This document shows positions 7,864 through 16,969 of a DNA stretch of 64,000 nucleotides, piece by piece. A program made the position numbers and the translations under genes. This DNA is from Methylobacterium currus (GTDB lineage: Bacteria; Pseudomonadota; Alphaproteobacteria; Rhizobiales; Beijerinckiaceae): positions 3,021,001-3,085,000 of the forward strand of contig NZ_CP028843.1 in the NCBI RefSeq assembly GCF_003058325.1, written 5' to 3'. The stretch's first letter is position 1. Each line of letters begins with the position of its first letter. A model generated the notes under the pieces. It was not told the origin of the DNA. It searched no databases and saw nothing but the letters and a program-made list of their open reading frames with translations.

Positions 7864-9462
7864 TCAGAACCTCACCGCCCGCGCCCGCTTCACCTGCGGG
7901 ATCGCCTCGATCGCCCGCAGGAGGTCGGGCGAGACCGGCTCGTCAACCGCCGCAAAGCAGATCGCGTCGCCGCCGGGGCGGTCGCGGCCGAGATGGAAGG
8001 TGGCGACGTTGACGCCGGCCTCGCCCATCAGCGTGCCGAAGCGGCCGATGAAGCCGGGCTGGTCGGCGTTGCGGATATAGAGCATGTGCGGCGCCACCGC
8101 GGCTTCGAGCGCGATGCCGCGGATCTCGACGAAGCGCGGGCGGCCGTCGCCGAACACCGTGCCGGCAGCGTCGCGGGGCATGTCCTCGGCCTCGATCGTG
8201 AGGTGCAGGCGCGAGGCGTAGGGACCCTCGACGGCGGTGCGGGTCGCGGTCTCGACCTGGATGCCGCGGGCCCGCGCCACCTCGATCGCCGAGACCATGT
8301 TGACGTCCTCTAGGAACGGCTGCAGCGCGCCGGTCACGGCGGCGGCGGTGAGCGCCTTGGTGTTCAGCTCCGCCGCCTCGCCCTCATAGACGATGCGGAT
8401 GCCGCGGATCGGCGCCTCGGTGAGCTGGCCGAGGAACGAGCCCAGCTGCTCGGCCAGCGTCACGTAGGGCCGCAGGCGCGGCGCCTCCTCGGCGGAGATC
8501 GACGGGAAGTTGACAGCGTTGCGGATCGCGCCCTGCAGCAGGTAATCGGACATCTGCTCGGCGACCTGGAGCGCCACGTTCTCCTGCGCCTCGGTGGTGG
8601 AGGCGCCGAGATGCGGCGTGCAGACCATGTTCGGGTGCCCGAACAGCACGTTCTCCTTGGCCGGCTCCTCCGTGAACACGTCGAAGGCCGCGCCGGCGAC
8701 ATGGCCGGACTCGAGCCCGGCGCGGAGCGCCACCTCGTCCACGAGGCCGCCGCGGGCGCAGTTGACGATGCGCACGCCGGGCTTCGTGCGGGCCAGCGCC
8801 TCGGCGGAGAGGATGTTGCGGGTTTTCTCCGTCAGCGGCACGTGCAGGGTGATGACGTCGGCCCGCCGCAGCAGCTCGTCGAGCTCGACCTTCTCGACGC
8901 CGAGCGCCACGGCCCGCTCCGGGGTCAGGAACGGGTCGTAGGCGATGACCCGCATGCGCAGGCCGATGCCGCGATCGGCGACGATGGCGCCGATATTGCC
9001 GCAGCCGATCACCCCGAGGGTCTTGGCGGTGAGCTCGATGCCGAGGAAGCGGTTCTTCTCCCAGCGCCCGGCCTGCGTCGAGGCGTCGGCCTGCGGGATC
9101 TGGCGGGCGAGCGACAGCATCAGCGCGATGGCGTGCTCGGCCGTCGTCACGGCGTTGCCGTGCGGCGTGTTCATCACGATCACGCCGCGGGCGGTGGCCG
9201 CCGGCACGTCGATCGTGTCGACGCCGATGCCGGCCCGGCCGATCACGGTCAGGTTCCGCGCGCGCTCCAGCAAAGCGGCGGTGACCTTCGTGGTCGAGCG
9301 GACGGCGAGGCCGTCATACGCGCCGATGGCGGCGGCGAGCGCCTCCTTGTCCTTGCCGAGCTCCGGTCGGAGATCGGCCTGGATCCCGCGCTCGCGGAAG
9401 ATCGCGACGGCGGCGGGGGAGAGGGTGTCGGAGATCAGGACTTTTTTGACAGTGGTGGGCAT
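7864..9462 (-). CDS. serA: D-3-phosphoglycerate dehydrogenase
   Basis: First committed step of serine synthesis, oxidising 3-phosphoglycerate with NAD. 532 residues, the long type with an intervening domain and a C-terminal ACT domain. The Rossmann motif is GCGNIG at 153-158. The catalytic triad is R237 (NCARGG), E266 (TEEP) and H284 (PHLGAS). The ACT domain (~455-530; MLYIRNADQPGFIGRFGTLMGE) normally senses serine. It lies downstream of serC in the same direction, with 411 bp between containing a large inverted repeat. In methylotrophs, serine synthesis connects to the serine cycle (established for that group, inferred here). Confidence 0.96.
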   Translation of the reverse strand: MPTTVKKVLISDTLSPAAVAIFRERGIQADLRPELGKDKEALAAAIGAYDGLAVRSTTKVTAALLERARNLTVIGRAGIGVDTIDVPAATARGVIVMNTPHGNAVTTAEHAIALMLSLARQIPQADASTQAGRWEKNRFLGIELTAKTLGVIGCGNIGAIVADRGIGLRMRVIAYDPFLTPERAVALGVEKVELDELLRRADVITLHVPLTEKTRNILSAEALARTKPGVRIVNCARGGLVDEVALRAGLESGHVAGAAFDVFTEEPAKENVLFGHPNMVCTPHLGASTTEAQENVALQVAEQMSDYLLQGAIRNAVNFPSISAEEAPRLRPYVTLAEQLGSFLGQLTEAPIRGIRIVYEGEAAELNTKALTAAAVTGALQPFLEDVNMVSAIEVARARGIQVETATRTAVEGPYASRLHLTIEAEDMPRDAAGTVFGDGRPRFVEIRGIALEAAVAPHMLYIRNADQPGFIGRFGTLMGEAGVNVATFHLGRDRPGGDAICFAAVDEPVSPDLLRAIEAIPQVKRARAVRF

Positions 9463-9589
9463 GGCGGCCTCGAACGGGTGCGCGCCATCGCCCCGCAGGG
9501 GAGCGGGTCGGCCGGGGGCATCGCTTGCCCGCGCGGATCGCGACGTCACACGTCTCCGCTCGCGCCGACCTCGTCGAGGAGGCGCGCTT

Positions 9590-9629
9590 CCCCTCTCCCG
9601 TGTGGGAGAGGGGTCAGGGGTGAGGGTGG
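9590..9629 (+). repeat. REP-like palindromic element, copy 1
   Basis: The element holds a hairpin, CCCCTCTCCC GTGT GGGAGAGGGG, followed by a G-rich tail. Copy 2 (9699-9737) is its inverse with a one-base indel. This hairpin-plus-tail form is a common intergenic repeat in proteobacteria. The two copies can also pair with each other across a 69-nt spacer. Confidence 0.75.
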
Positions 9630-9698
9630 CACGCTTCAGTGTGAGGCTGAGAGCGTCGTGCTGGCAGCGGAACGGTCCGGTTATGTCCGGAACCGTCT

Positions 9699-9737
9699 CC
9701 ACCCTCACCCCTACCCCTCTCCCACACGGGAGAGGGG
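9699..9737 (-). repeat. REP-like palindromic element, copy 2 (inverted)
   Basis: Inverse complement of the copy at 9590-9629, differing by one missing base. Together they can form a stem of about 39 bp between serC and serA. Confidence 0.75.
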
Positions 9738-9873
9738 ATCCCGCGCCTGCCTCATGAGCGTCGGCGCGGACAGGAGATGTCGATCGAACGCGGCCTGTCG
9801 GGGAGCGAAACCCGGCCGACGCCGGCTCCCGCTCGTGCGGGGCTCCGGCGCCTTGTGTGGCGATGCGGGTGGG

Positions 9874-11043
9874 TCAGGCCGCCTGGGTCAGGCGGGCCTT
9901 CTCCTGGGCGAAGGCCCAGTCGAGCCACGGGGTCAGGGCTTCGAGATCGGAGGCCTCGACGGTGGCGCCGCACCAGATCCGCAGGCCCGGAGGGGCGTCG
10001 CGGTAGGAACCGATGTCGAGGGCGACGCCCTCGCGCTCGAGGCTGGTGGCGATGCCCTTGGCGACGGAGGCCACCGCCTCGGGGCCGCGCCCGACCACGT
10101 CGGGATCGCTCACCACCAGGCAGACGCTGGTGTTGGAGGCGGTCGCCGGCTCCTCGGCCAGGTTGGCGATCCAAGGGGTGCGGGCGACCCACTCGGCGAT
10201 CACGCCGGCATTGCGGTCGGCGCGCGCCCGCAGGGCCGGGAGGCCGCCCAGCGTCTCGGCCCAGCGCAAGGCGTCGATGTAGTCCTCGACCGCCAGCATC
10301 GAGGGCGTGTTGATGGTCTCGCCCTGGAAGATGCCCTCGATCAGCTTCCCGCCCTTGGTCATGCGGAAGATCTTCGGCATCGGCCAGGCCGGGACGTGGC
10401 TCTCCAGCCGCGCGACGGCGCGGGGCGAGAGGATCAGCATGCCGTGCGCCGCCTCGCCGCCGAGCACCTTCTGCCAGGAGAAGGTGACGACATCGAGCTT
10501 CGCCCAGTCGAGATCCTGCGCGAAGGCCGCCGAAGTGGCGTCGCAGATCGTCAGGCCCTCGCGGTCGGCGGCGATCCAGTCGGCATTCGGCACGCGCACG
10601 CCCGAGGTGGTGCCGTTCCAGGTGAACACCACGTCGCGGCTGTGTGTGTCGACCGTGGAGAGGTCGGGCAGGCGGCCATAGGGCGCCTTGATGACGCGGG
10701 CATCGAGCTTGAGCTGCTTGATCGCGTCGGTGACCCAGGTCTCGCCGAAGGATTCCCAGGCCAGCATGTCGACCGGGCGGGGGCCGAGCAGCGACCACAT
10801 CGCCATCTCGACGGCGCCGGTATCGGAGGCCGGCACGATGCCGATGCGATAATCGGCCGGCACCTGCAGCACCGTGCGGGTGAGGTCGATCGATTCCTTG
10901 AGCTTGGCCTTGCCGAGCTTCGCCCGGTGCGAGCGGCCGAGCGCCGCGTCGGAGAGGGCCTCGGGCGTCCAGCCGGGGCGCTTGGCACAGGGTCCGGACG
11001 AGAAGAAGGGCGCGCGGGGGCGTGCCGCGGGGCGGGTCGTCAT
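9874..11043 (-). CDS. serC: Phosphoserine aminotransferase
   Basis: PLP enzyme converting 3-phosphohydroxypyruvate to phosphoserine, the second step of serine synthesis. 389 residues from the ATG at 11043 ([14 protein letters not shown]), which has a GGA 8-9 nt upstream; an in-frame ATG at 11055 would add four residues. The N-terminal [13 protein letters not shown] segment is typical of the alphaproteobacterial SerC subgroup. The PLP lysine is K192 in SWQKVLGG. It is read before serA in the same direction, so the two probably share a pathway and perhaps a transcript despite the repeat between them. Confidence 0.94.
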   Translation of the reverse strand: MTTRPAARPRAPFFSSGPCAKRPGWTPEALSDAALGRSHRAKLGKAKLKESIDLTRTVLQVPADYRIGIVPASDTGAVEMAMWSLLGPRPVDMLAWESFGETWVTDAIKQLKLDARVIKAPYGRLPDLSTVDTHSRDVVFTWNGTTSGVRVPNADWIAADREGLTICDATSAAFAQDLDWAKLDVVTFSWQKVLGGEAAHGMLILSPRAVARLESHVPAWPMPKIFRMTKGGKLIEGIFQGETINTPSMLAVEDYIDALRWAETLGGLPALRARADRNAGVIAEWVARTPWIANLAEEPATASNTSVCLVVSDPDVVGRGPEAVASVAKGIATSLEREGVALDIGSYRDAPPGLRIWCGATVEASDLEALTPWLDWAFAQEKARLTQAA

Positions 11044-11126
11044 GCTGGTGTCCATCCTTCCAGATGGGCGCCTCTCGGTGGGGAGAGGTGTCCCGCCGTC
11101 TCGCATGCGCCAGGCCGGACGCGACG

Positions 11127-11348
11127 TCAACCCTGCGGCGGCAGCAGGCGGACAAGGTGGGCGCGGTGGGCCTCCAGCGTCGCCTGGAAGTCGGCGAGCA
11201 GCGCCTCGGCGAGTTCAGCGGTCTGACCACCCCAGGGTGCGAGGCGGGCCGCCAGGGCGCGCTGGCGCATGACCCGGACCTCCGCTTCGATGACGTGGCG
11301 CAGGGCCATCTCGAGATCCGTCTCTTGGAGCGGATGAGCCGCTGGCAT
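11127..11348 (-). CDS. Small hypothetical helical protein
   Basis: 73 residues, family not recognised. The sequence is almost entirely predicted helix with many Ala, Leu, Arg and Glu. It has no cysteines, signal peptide or membrane segment. An AGGGC stretch lies upstream of the ATG. It sits 83 bp before serC in the same direction, so it could be the first gene of that operon. The frame is open and codon use looks like its neighbours, but a short frame in GC-rich DNA can occur by chance. Confidence 0.5.
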   Translation of the reverse strand: MPAAHPLQETDLEMALRHVIEAEVRVMRQRALAARLAPWGGQTAELAEALLADFQATLEAHRAHLVRLLPPQG

Positions 11349-11488
11349 GGCGGCGCCCTCCTGGCTCGGGTCCGGCCCCGCGCGCCCGATGGGCGGCCGG
11401 CGGAACGCGCACCGGTCCCTCCGGCACTATGGCACGGGCCGGCCCACCCGGATAGGACGGACCCGGACCGGGGTGAGACGGAGGTGAC

Positions 11489-12193
11489 ATGGACGAGCTC
11501 GGGCGCGCCCTGGGGCTGGCGGTCGCGATGATCCTGCGGGCGGATGCCGAACTCGTCGCCATCGTCGGCCTGTCGCTGCGCGTCAGCCTGACGGCGGCCG
11601 GCCTCGGCTTCCTCCTCGGCGCTCCCCTCGGGGCGCTGCTCGCCGCGACGCGGTTTCCCGGCCGCGGCGCGCTCCTCGTCCTCGTCAACGCGTTGCTCGG
11701 CCTGCCGCCGGTGGTGGTGGGGCTGGTGCTCTACCTGCTCGTCTCGCGCTCAGGCCCCCTCGGGAGCCTCGGCCTGCTCTTCACGCCCGGCGCCATGGTG
11801 ATCGCCCAAGGGGCGCTCGCCCTGCCGATCGTCGCGGCGCTCTCGCACCGCACCTGCGAGGCCCTGTGGGCGGAATACGGCGACGCCCTGCGGGTCGACG
11901 GGGTCGGGACCGGACACGCGGCCCTGATCCTGCTGGCGATGGCGCCCGCTCCCCTCGTCACCGCCTTCCTGGCGGCGTTCGGGCGGGCGATCGCCGAGGT
12001 CGGCGCCATCCTGATGGTGGGGGGCAACATCCGCGGCTACACCCGCACCATGACGACCAGTATCGCCCTCGAGACGAGCCGCGGCGACCTGGCGCTCGCG
12101 CTCAGCCTCGGGCTCGTCCTCGTCACCCTGACGCTGGTGGTCAGCGCCGCCGCCTTCGGGATCAATCGCGCGGCGGCTCTCCCAAGAGGGTGA
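11489..12193 (+). CDS. tupB: Tungstate ABC transporter permease TupB
   Basis: 234-residue inner-membrane permease with about five to six hydrophobic segments. The family loop that docks on the ATPase is the EYGDALRVDGVGTGHAAL stretch (~129-146). The motif AFGRAIAEVGAILMVGGNIRG (~165-185) is diagnostic of the TupB/WtpB molybdate-tungstate group. GGAGG lies just before the ATG. The partner binding protein TupA is encoded tail-to-tail on the other strand 36 bp away. No TupC-type ATPase is found in the window, which is unusual. Tungstate rather than molybdate is inferred from similarity to TupB. Confidence 0.88.
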   Translation: MDELGRALGLAVAMILRADAELVAIVGLSLRVSLTAAGLGFLLGAPLGALLAATRFPGRGALLVLVNALLGLPPVVVGLVLYLLVSRSGPLGSLGLLFTPGAMVIAQGALALPIVAALSHRTCEALWAEYGDALRVDGVGTGHAALILLAMAPAPLVTAFLAAFGRAIAEVGAILMVGGNIRGYTRTMTTSIALETSRGDLALALSLGLVLVTLTLVVSAAAFGINRAAALPRG

Positions 12194-12224
12194 AGACCGG
12201 GGTGAAGACCGGGGTGATGACCGG
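12189..12224 (+). repeat. Three tandem 12-bp repeats at the tupB stop
   Basis: GGTGAAGACCGG occurs at 12189-12200 and 12201-12212, then GGTGATGACCGG at 12213-12224. The first unit contains the tupB stop codon. The array fills almost all of the 36-bp gap between the convergent tupB and tupA genes. Confidence 0.85.
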
Positions 12225-12229
12225 GGCGG

Positions 12230-13069
12230 TCATTGGCTCGGCATCGTGCCGGCAGGGAAGAACAGCTGCTCGCCGTTGATCTTGAACGAGGCGATCGCCG
12301 CCCGGCCGCGCTCGGAGGTCAGCCATTCGTGCCAGATCCTGGCATTGGCGGCGTGGATCTGCGGCGACTTGGCGGGGTTCACCAGGATCGAGCCGTAGGG
12401 ATTGAACAGGGCGGGGTCGCCCTGGACCAGGATCACAAGGTTCTGGCGGTTCTTGAAGCTCGCCCAGGTCGCCCGGTCGGTCAGGGTGTAGGCGTCCATC
12501 GCGGCGGCCGCGTTCAGCGTCGGGCCCATGCCCTGGCCGAGCTCGCGGTAGCTGCTCCCCAAGCCCCGGGCCTCGATCCCGGCCTTCTTCCACAGCCGCA
12601 GCTCGGTGCGGTTGGTGCCGCTGTCGTCGCCGCGGCTGGCGAAGGGCGCCTTGGCGCGGGCGATGCGGGCGAGCGCCTCGGTGGCGTCGCGCCCGCCCTT
12701 GAGGCCGGCCGGGTCGGCACTCGGCCCGACGATCACGAAGTCGTTCGCCATCACGTCGCGGCGGTCGAGGCCGTAGCCCTCGGCCACGAACGTGTCCTCG
12801 CCGGGCCGGTCGTGGACGAGGAGCGCGTCGGCATCGCCCTTGGCGCCGATGGCGAGCGCCTGGCCGGTGCCGACCGCGACGACGCGCACCGCGATGCCGG
12901 TCTCGCGCTGGAAGATCGGCAGCAGGTGGTTGAACAGCCCCGATTGCTCGGTCGAGGTGGTCGAGGCCAGGGTGATCGCCCGCTCCTGCGCGGCGGCACG
13001 CTGGCCAAGGGCGGGCGCTATGGCGAGGAGGGCGATGAGGGCGAGGCGGCGCGGGATCGGGCGGCTCAC
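12230..13069 (-). CDS. tupA: Tungstate ABC transporter substrate-binding protein TupA
   Basis: Periplasmic oxyanion-binding protein, 279 residues from a GTG at 13069. A signal peptide (RRLALIALLAIAPALGQRAAAQ) ends near residue 26. The mature start ITLASTTSTEQSGL carries the anion-binding T-T-S-T motif that separates TupA from ModA. Further ligand loops include SRGDDSGTNRTE. The gene is convergent with tupB rather than in a tupABC operon, so the two genes need separate promoters. The start is chosen for the signal peptide; upstream in-frame sequence looks non-coding. Confidence 0.88.
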   Translation of the reverse strand: MSRPIPRRLALIALLAIAPALGQRAAAQERAITLASTTSTEQSGLFNHLLPIFQRETGIAVRVVAVGTGQALAIGAKGDADALLVHDRPGEDTFVAEGYGLDRRDVMANDFVIVGPSADPAGLKGGRDATEALARIARAKAPFASRGDDSGTNRTELRLWKKAGIEARGLGSSYRELGQGMGPTLNAAAAMDAYTLTDRATWASFKNRQNLVILVQGDPALFNPYGSILVNPAKSPQIHAANARIWHEWLTSERGRAAIASFKINGEQLFFPAGTMPSQ

Positions 13070-13487
13070 GGACTTGGCTCCGGGGGGATCTGAGGGCCAG
13101 CGATACCCTGCGGCGCGGACCGGGCGCCAGGGCGTATCGGCCTGCCTCGGATCGGCCCTTCGTCGCCTGACCGGTGGCCGCGAGGCTGTTGGCGATGGTG
13201 GTGCGCATCGCGACGGCGCGGGTCGCGGTCTGCGGCTCCTGGTGGGCCTCGGCCGGAGCGTTGTCCGGCGAAGCGGATCCCGGATCGTTGCAGAAAATCC
13301 GGCAAAATCAGAGGCCTGGAGCATCATCCGATGGCAGCGCGACCGGATGATGCCGCCGCTCGGCCTCGATCACCGCCTCGACCCGCTCGGCCGACGGGAC
13401 CACCTTGCGCTCGACGAGGGCGAGCATCAGGCTCTCGATCAGCATCAGGGCAGCATGCCCGGCGGCTGGGGCCGGATCATCCCTTCC
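13070..13487. other. Intergenic region between tupA and the Crp/Fnr gene
   Basis: This 418-bp stretch contains only one short candidate gene (13308-13445, listed separately). The part next to tupA (13070-13307) shows no coding pattern, repeat or terminator that I can support. It should contain the tupA promoter. Confidence 0.5.
13308..13445 (-). CDS. Possible 45-residue protein
   Basis: A short frame from ATG at 13445 to TGA at 13308 encodes 45 residues (MLIESLMLALVERKVVPSAE at the N-terminus). It forms a regular amphipathic helix pattern followed by a His-rich segment. I recognise no family and see no strong ribosome binding site. The amino-acid make-up (balanced Glu, Val, Leu, Arg) looks more protein-like than random frames in this DNA. 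It may be a real small protein or the remnant of a larger gene. Confidence 0.3.
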   Translation of the reverse strand: MLIESLMLALVERKVVPSAERVEAVIEAERRHHPVALPSDDAPGL

Positions 13488-14282
13488 TCAGTGGCCGGCA
13501 TCGTCGCCACCCTTCCCCCCGTCGCCGGCCTGCCCGGCACGCTCCCCGACGAATTCCGGGCGGCCGCGCTCGGGCGGGTCGAGGAGCGGCCTGGCGATCC
13601 GCCCCAGTGTGTCGAGGTCGCCGATCGTCACCCGGCGCCCCCGCATCGTGACGATGCCGTCCTCCCGGAATGCCCGCAGCACCCGGTTGACGTGCACGTT
13701 CGAGATACCGAGATGGTCGCCGATCTGCTCCTGAGTCATCGGCAGGTCGTAGGCCAGGGCCTGGGGCGGCAGCACTCCCGAGCGGATCAGGCGGCCGCGG
13801 AAATCGATCAGCAGCATCGCCAGGCGCTCGTCGGCGCTGCCGCGGCCGAGCCCGACGACCCAGTTGTGCAGCCGGCGCTCCTCCTCGATCACCTGCCACA
13901 TGCAGCGGGTGGCGAGGTCGGGATCGCGCTCGTAGGCCGCGCGGAGGGTGAGGTGGTCGACCTGCTCGACCAGGACCTCGGACAGGGCCTGCACGGCGTC
14001 CGGGCTGTGGGTGACGAACAGGCTCTTCACCGCGAACAGGTCGCCGGGCAGGAAGATCAGGATGAACTGGCTGCGCCCGTCCTCCAGCGTGCGCAGGCGG
14101 CCGACCCAGCCCTTGCGCAGGCGGAAGATCGTGGTGTTCGGGCTGTCGGCCTCCACCAGCAGGCGGCCGGCCGAGTAGAGGCGGCCGGTGCCCTCCATGA
14201 CCCGGTCGAGGGCCGCCTCGCCCCGGCGCAAGGCCTCCAGAATCTCGGGCCGGTGCTGCAGGTAGCGGGCGGAATCGGGCAT
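13488..14282 (-). CDS. Crp/Fnr-family transcription regulator
   Basis: 264 residues. The N-terminal cyclic-nucleotide-binding-like beta barrel spans ~25-140 (FRLRKGWVGRLRTLEDGRSQFILIFLPGDLFAVKSLF). The C-terminal winged helix includes the recognition segment QIGDHLGISNVHVNRVLRAFRE at about 190-211. There is no cysteine cluster of the Fnr [4Fe-4S] type, so it is not an oxygen sensor of that class. A proline- and glycine-rich tail (~238-264) is an extra. The effector and targets are unknown. It lies upstream of tupA in the same direction but 418 bp away. Confidence 0.85.
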   Translation of the reverse strand: MPDSARYLQHRPEILEALRRGEAALDRVMEGTGRLYSAGRLLVEADSPNTTIFRLRKGWVGRLRTLEDGRSQFILIFLPGDLFAVKSLFVTHSPDAVQALSEVLVEQVDHLTLRAAYERDPDLATRCMWQVIEEERRLHNWVVGLGRGSADERLAMLLIDFRGRLIRSGVLPPQALAYDLPMTQEQIGDHLGISNVHVNRVLRAFREDGIVTMRGRRVTIGDLDTLGRIARPLLDPPERGRPEFVGERAGQAGDGGKGGDDAGH

Positions 14283-14427
14283 GGCGGGCGGGGCGGTCCG
14301 AGGGAGACATCGCGGAGGACGGCGCGAGGCAAGGCGCCCGGCGACGGGACGGGTCTAGGAAGGCCTGTTCCCTCGGACATTTACCTGCGTCGCGTTTTCA
14401 ACATCCTGCGCCGGAGTTGGTTGCCGG

Positions 14428-15153
14428 TCACGAATCCCGGTCCGTCGCCAGGAGGTCCGGGCGCCGCTCGCGGGTGAGGCGGGCCGATTCCGCGGCCCGC
14501 CAGCGGGCGATCGCCGCATGGTTGCCGCCGGTCAGCACCTCCGGGATCTCCCGCCCCTCCCATTCCCGGGGCCGGGTGTAGTGCGGATATTCGAGGCCGC
14601 CGCTCTCGAAGCTTTCCTCGACGCCGGAAGCGTGCTTGCCCATCGTGCCGGGCAGGAGGCGCACGCAGGCATCGAGCAGCACCAGGGCCGCGGGCTCGCC
14701 GCCCGACAGCACGTAATCGCCGATCGAGACCTCCTCGAGGGCGCGCCCCGCGATCACCCGCTCGTCGACCCCCTCGAAGCGGCCGCAGACCACGATGACG
14801 CCCGGCCCCTCGCTGAGCGCCCGGACCCTGCTTTGCGTCAGCGGCCGGCCGCGGGGGCTCATCAGCAGGCGCGGGCGGGGATCGCCGGCGGGCGCCGCGG
14901 CGTCGATCGCGGCGGCGAGCACGTCGCAGCGCAGCACCATCCCGGCCCCACCGCCGGCCGGCGTATCGTCCACCGCCCGGTGCCGGCCGATGCCGTGGTC
15001 GCGGATGTTGCGCGCCTCCAGGCTCCAGGCGCCCCGCGCCAGCGCGTCGCCGGCGAGCGAGAGCCCGAGATGGCCCGGGAACATCTCGGGGTAAAGGGTC
15101 AGGATCGTGGCCCGCCAGGGCGAGAGGGGGGCGGAGGCTTGAGGGGTGGTCAT
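14428..15153 (-). CDS. trmD: tRNA (guanine-N1)-methyltransferase
   Basis: SPOUT-class enzyme that methylates G37 of tRNAs with SAM, preventing frameshifting. 241 residues, typical. Landmarks are the [15 protein letters not shown] start, the [18 protein letters not shown] segment and the knot-forming [25 protein letters not shown] region at about 146-170. TrmD is often encoded with rpsP, rimM and rplS, but none of those is adjacent here. GAGGGG lies before the ATG. The annotation is secure. Confidence 0.96.
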   Translation of the reverse strand: MTTPQASAPLSPWRATILTLYPEMFPGHLGLSLAGDALARGAWSLEARNIRDHGIGRHRAVDDTPAGGGAGMVLRCDVLAAAIDAAAPAGDPRPRLLMSPRGRPLTQSRVRALSEGPGVIVVCGRFEGVDERVIAGRALEEVSIGDYVLSGGEPAALVLLDACVRLLPGTMGKHASGVEESFESGGLEYPHYTRPREWEGREIPEVLTGGNHAAIARWRAAESARLTRERRPDLLATDRDS

Positions 15154-15204
15154 GCGGGTTGATGGCCCCGGCGGGGCGGGCCGGTCAACCGCGCGGGCGG
15201 GCCG

Positions 15205-16593
15205 TCACGCCTCTTCCGCCCGGCACAGGTCGTCGACCGCCTTCAGGTAGGCCTTGGCGTCGAACTTCCTGAGCGTGTTCTGCCCCAGATAGCGCACGGT
15301 GCCGAACACCTTGCGCCGGCCCCACGGCCGGTCGTGCAGCCCGAACAGCCAGGCGACGTTGGTGAAGGAATTCGGGTCGCGCCCGTCGAGGAAGTAGCGG
15401 TTGTTCAGCCGCAGCGTCACCGCGAAGGCCTCCTCCGGCGAGGGGGACCATTCGAGGATCTTCTTGCCCCAGTACATGCGCAGGTGGTTGTGCATGTAGC
15501 CGGTGACGCGCATCTCGCGCATCGCGGCGTTCCAGTACTCGTCGTGGGTGCGGCCTTGCGCCAGCGCCTCCTCGTCGTAGAGGTGCGGGCGGGGATCGCC
15601 TTCATGCTCGGCCAGCGCCTTGCGGGCCCAGTCCGGTACCGCCTGCGCGTAGGCGTCGTAGCCCGGATTGGTGTGGACGTGGTTCATCGCCAGCTCGCGC
15701 CGGACGATCAGCTCTTCCAGGAACGCCGCCCGGTCCTCCGGCCCGCCGGCCTTGGCGGCCTGCACCTTGAGGGCGGCGGCCACCGGCGAGATCTGGCCGA
15801 AATGCAGGTAGGGGCTCAAATGCGAGGCGGCCCCCGCCTCGGGCCGGCTGCGCACCGTGCCGTACTCGGCGAACGGCCCGGCCAGATAGGCGTCGAGCCG
15901 GCGATAGGCCTCGGTCTCGCCGCCGCGGAAGCGCCGCACCGGCGTCACGGTACGGTCCAGCGTCATCGCGGCGAGCGCCGCGTCGGGATCCGAGACGTCG
16001 ATGTCGCTCGTCAAGCCGAGAGCGTCGGCCGGATGCTTCACCTTTCGCGCCCGCAACGGCGCGAGATAGGGCTCCCAGGTCCGATGCAGCTTCGGCCGCA
16101 GCGTCCGGGCGGCGAATTCGTGCTTCCCCGAGGCGACCTCGACCGGCACCACCACGTCGCCCTCGACCTGGACCAGGCGGCCGTCGAAGCCCTTAACGAT
16201 CTCGGCGTACCAGCTCTTCTGGATCGTCAGGTAGCCGCGGTCGAGGACCAGCATCGCGGCTTGTCTGCCCAAATTCAGGGCAGCCTTGGCCGGGGTGGTG
16301 CGGCGCAGCACGAAGGCGATGCCGCGGCGCTCCAGGCCGGCCTTGGCGTCGGCGAGACCCTGGAGCAGGAAGGCGTAGTGGCGGGCATTGGCCTCCGGGA
16401 AATGGGCGCCGCCGTCGAGCAGGCCGAACCCCGCCACGACCGGCAGCCCGAGGCGGTTAGCCTCCTCGACGGCGTATTCCAGGGCCGGGTTGTCGCGGCT
16501 GCGCATGCCCTGCTGCATCAGGTAGAGCACGTAGGCGCCGTCCCGCGGCGCCACGTCCTTCAGAACCCGGATCCGCCCCGCCTGAATCGCCAT
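15205..16593 (-). CDS. Class II CPD photolyase
   Basis: FAD enzyme that splits UV-induced cyclobutane pyrimidine dimers using light. 462 residues. The N-terminal alpha/beta antenna domain begins with YVLYLMQQGMRSRDNPALEYA, the class II hallmark. The helical FAD domain has MYWGKKILEWS and RYFLDGRDPNSFTNVAWLFG towards the C-terminus, also class II specific. It is not a class I phrB. It stands as a single gene; a second light- or radical-repair candidate (an SPL-like protein) is encoded at 26.6-27.7 kb. Confidence 0.93.
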   Translation of the reverse strand: MAIQAGRIRVLKDVAPRDGAYVLYLMQQGMRSRDNPALEYAVEEANRLGLPVVAGFGLLDGGAHFPEANARHYAFLLQGLADAKAGLERRGIAFVLRRTTPAKAALNLGRQAAMLVLDRGYLTIQKSWYAEIVKGFDGRLVQVEGDVVVPVEVASGKHEFAARTLRPKLHRTWEPYLAPLRARKVKHPADALGLTSDIDVSDPDAALAAMTLDRTVTPVRRFRGGETEAYRRLDAYLAGPFAEYGTVRSRPEAGAASHLSPYLHFGQISPVAAALKVQAAKAGGPEDRAAFLEELIVRRELAMNHVHTNPGYDAYAQAVPDWARKALAEHEGDPRPHLYDEEALAQGRTHDEYWNAAMREMRVTGYMHNHLRMYWGKKILEWSPSPEEAFAVTLRLNNRYFLDGRDPNSFTNVAWLFGLHDRPWGRRKVFGTVRYLGQNTLRKFDAKAYLKAVDDLCRAEEA

Positions 16594-16969
16594 GCCGCGC
16601 TCCCGTCACGCCCGGGAAACTAGGCTGTGGTCGGGTTTGGTCCAGCGTCGGGCGAGTGCTGCCCGCGAAAGTGGCAGCCCTGCCGACAATCGCGCCTTGC
16701 CATCCGGCGGCGCACACCTATGTTATTGCGGTGCGGGAACGCGATCGCGTCGCGCTCCCGCTGCCCTCCTTGGGCGTTTCCTCCCTAGACTTCGGGCCGC
16801 TCGCGAGAGTGGCCTTTTTTCTTGCCCTGTTCTCGCGGCGAGAAATTTCGGTCAAGCTCCCCTTGCGGCCGGCGGAGCTTATGGCCGCGCTCCACGTTGT
16901 CCCCCGTATGCTGGCCCGCCTCGTGCATCGCGGGGCGATCGGAGCCGAGCGTAAGGGAGCGGTCGATCG
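16594..16969. other. Intergenic region upstream of the HicB-like gene
   Basis: 376 bp with no credible gene on either strand. It includes a run of six T after GGCC (16811-16820), a 15-bp palindrome (16830-16844, listed separately) and more A+T than its surroundings. This fits a promoter or regulatory region for the downstream 63-residue protein. Confidence 0.5.
16830..16844. promoter_or_regulatory. 15-bp palindrome, candidate operator
   Basis: TTCTCGCGGCGAGAA is a perfect palindrome with 7-bp arms and one central base. It lies 126 bp before the HicB-like gene. Its length and symmetry fit a dimeric repressor site, but no regulator is identified. Confidence 0.45.

Larger units (their letters stand above)
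9463..9873. other. serC-serA intergenic region with paired REP-like repeats
   Basis: No credible gene is seen in these 411 bp. The main content is two near-identical 40-bp elements in opposite orientation, annotated separately. The remaining DNA (9741-9873) shows no tRNA-like or coding pattern. Confidence 0.6.

Noticed and set aside
8611..11226. Open plus-strand frame of 871 codons
   Set aside because: Antisense to serA and serC, which have complete catalytic motifs. Arg/Gly/Asp-rich shadow composition.
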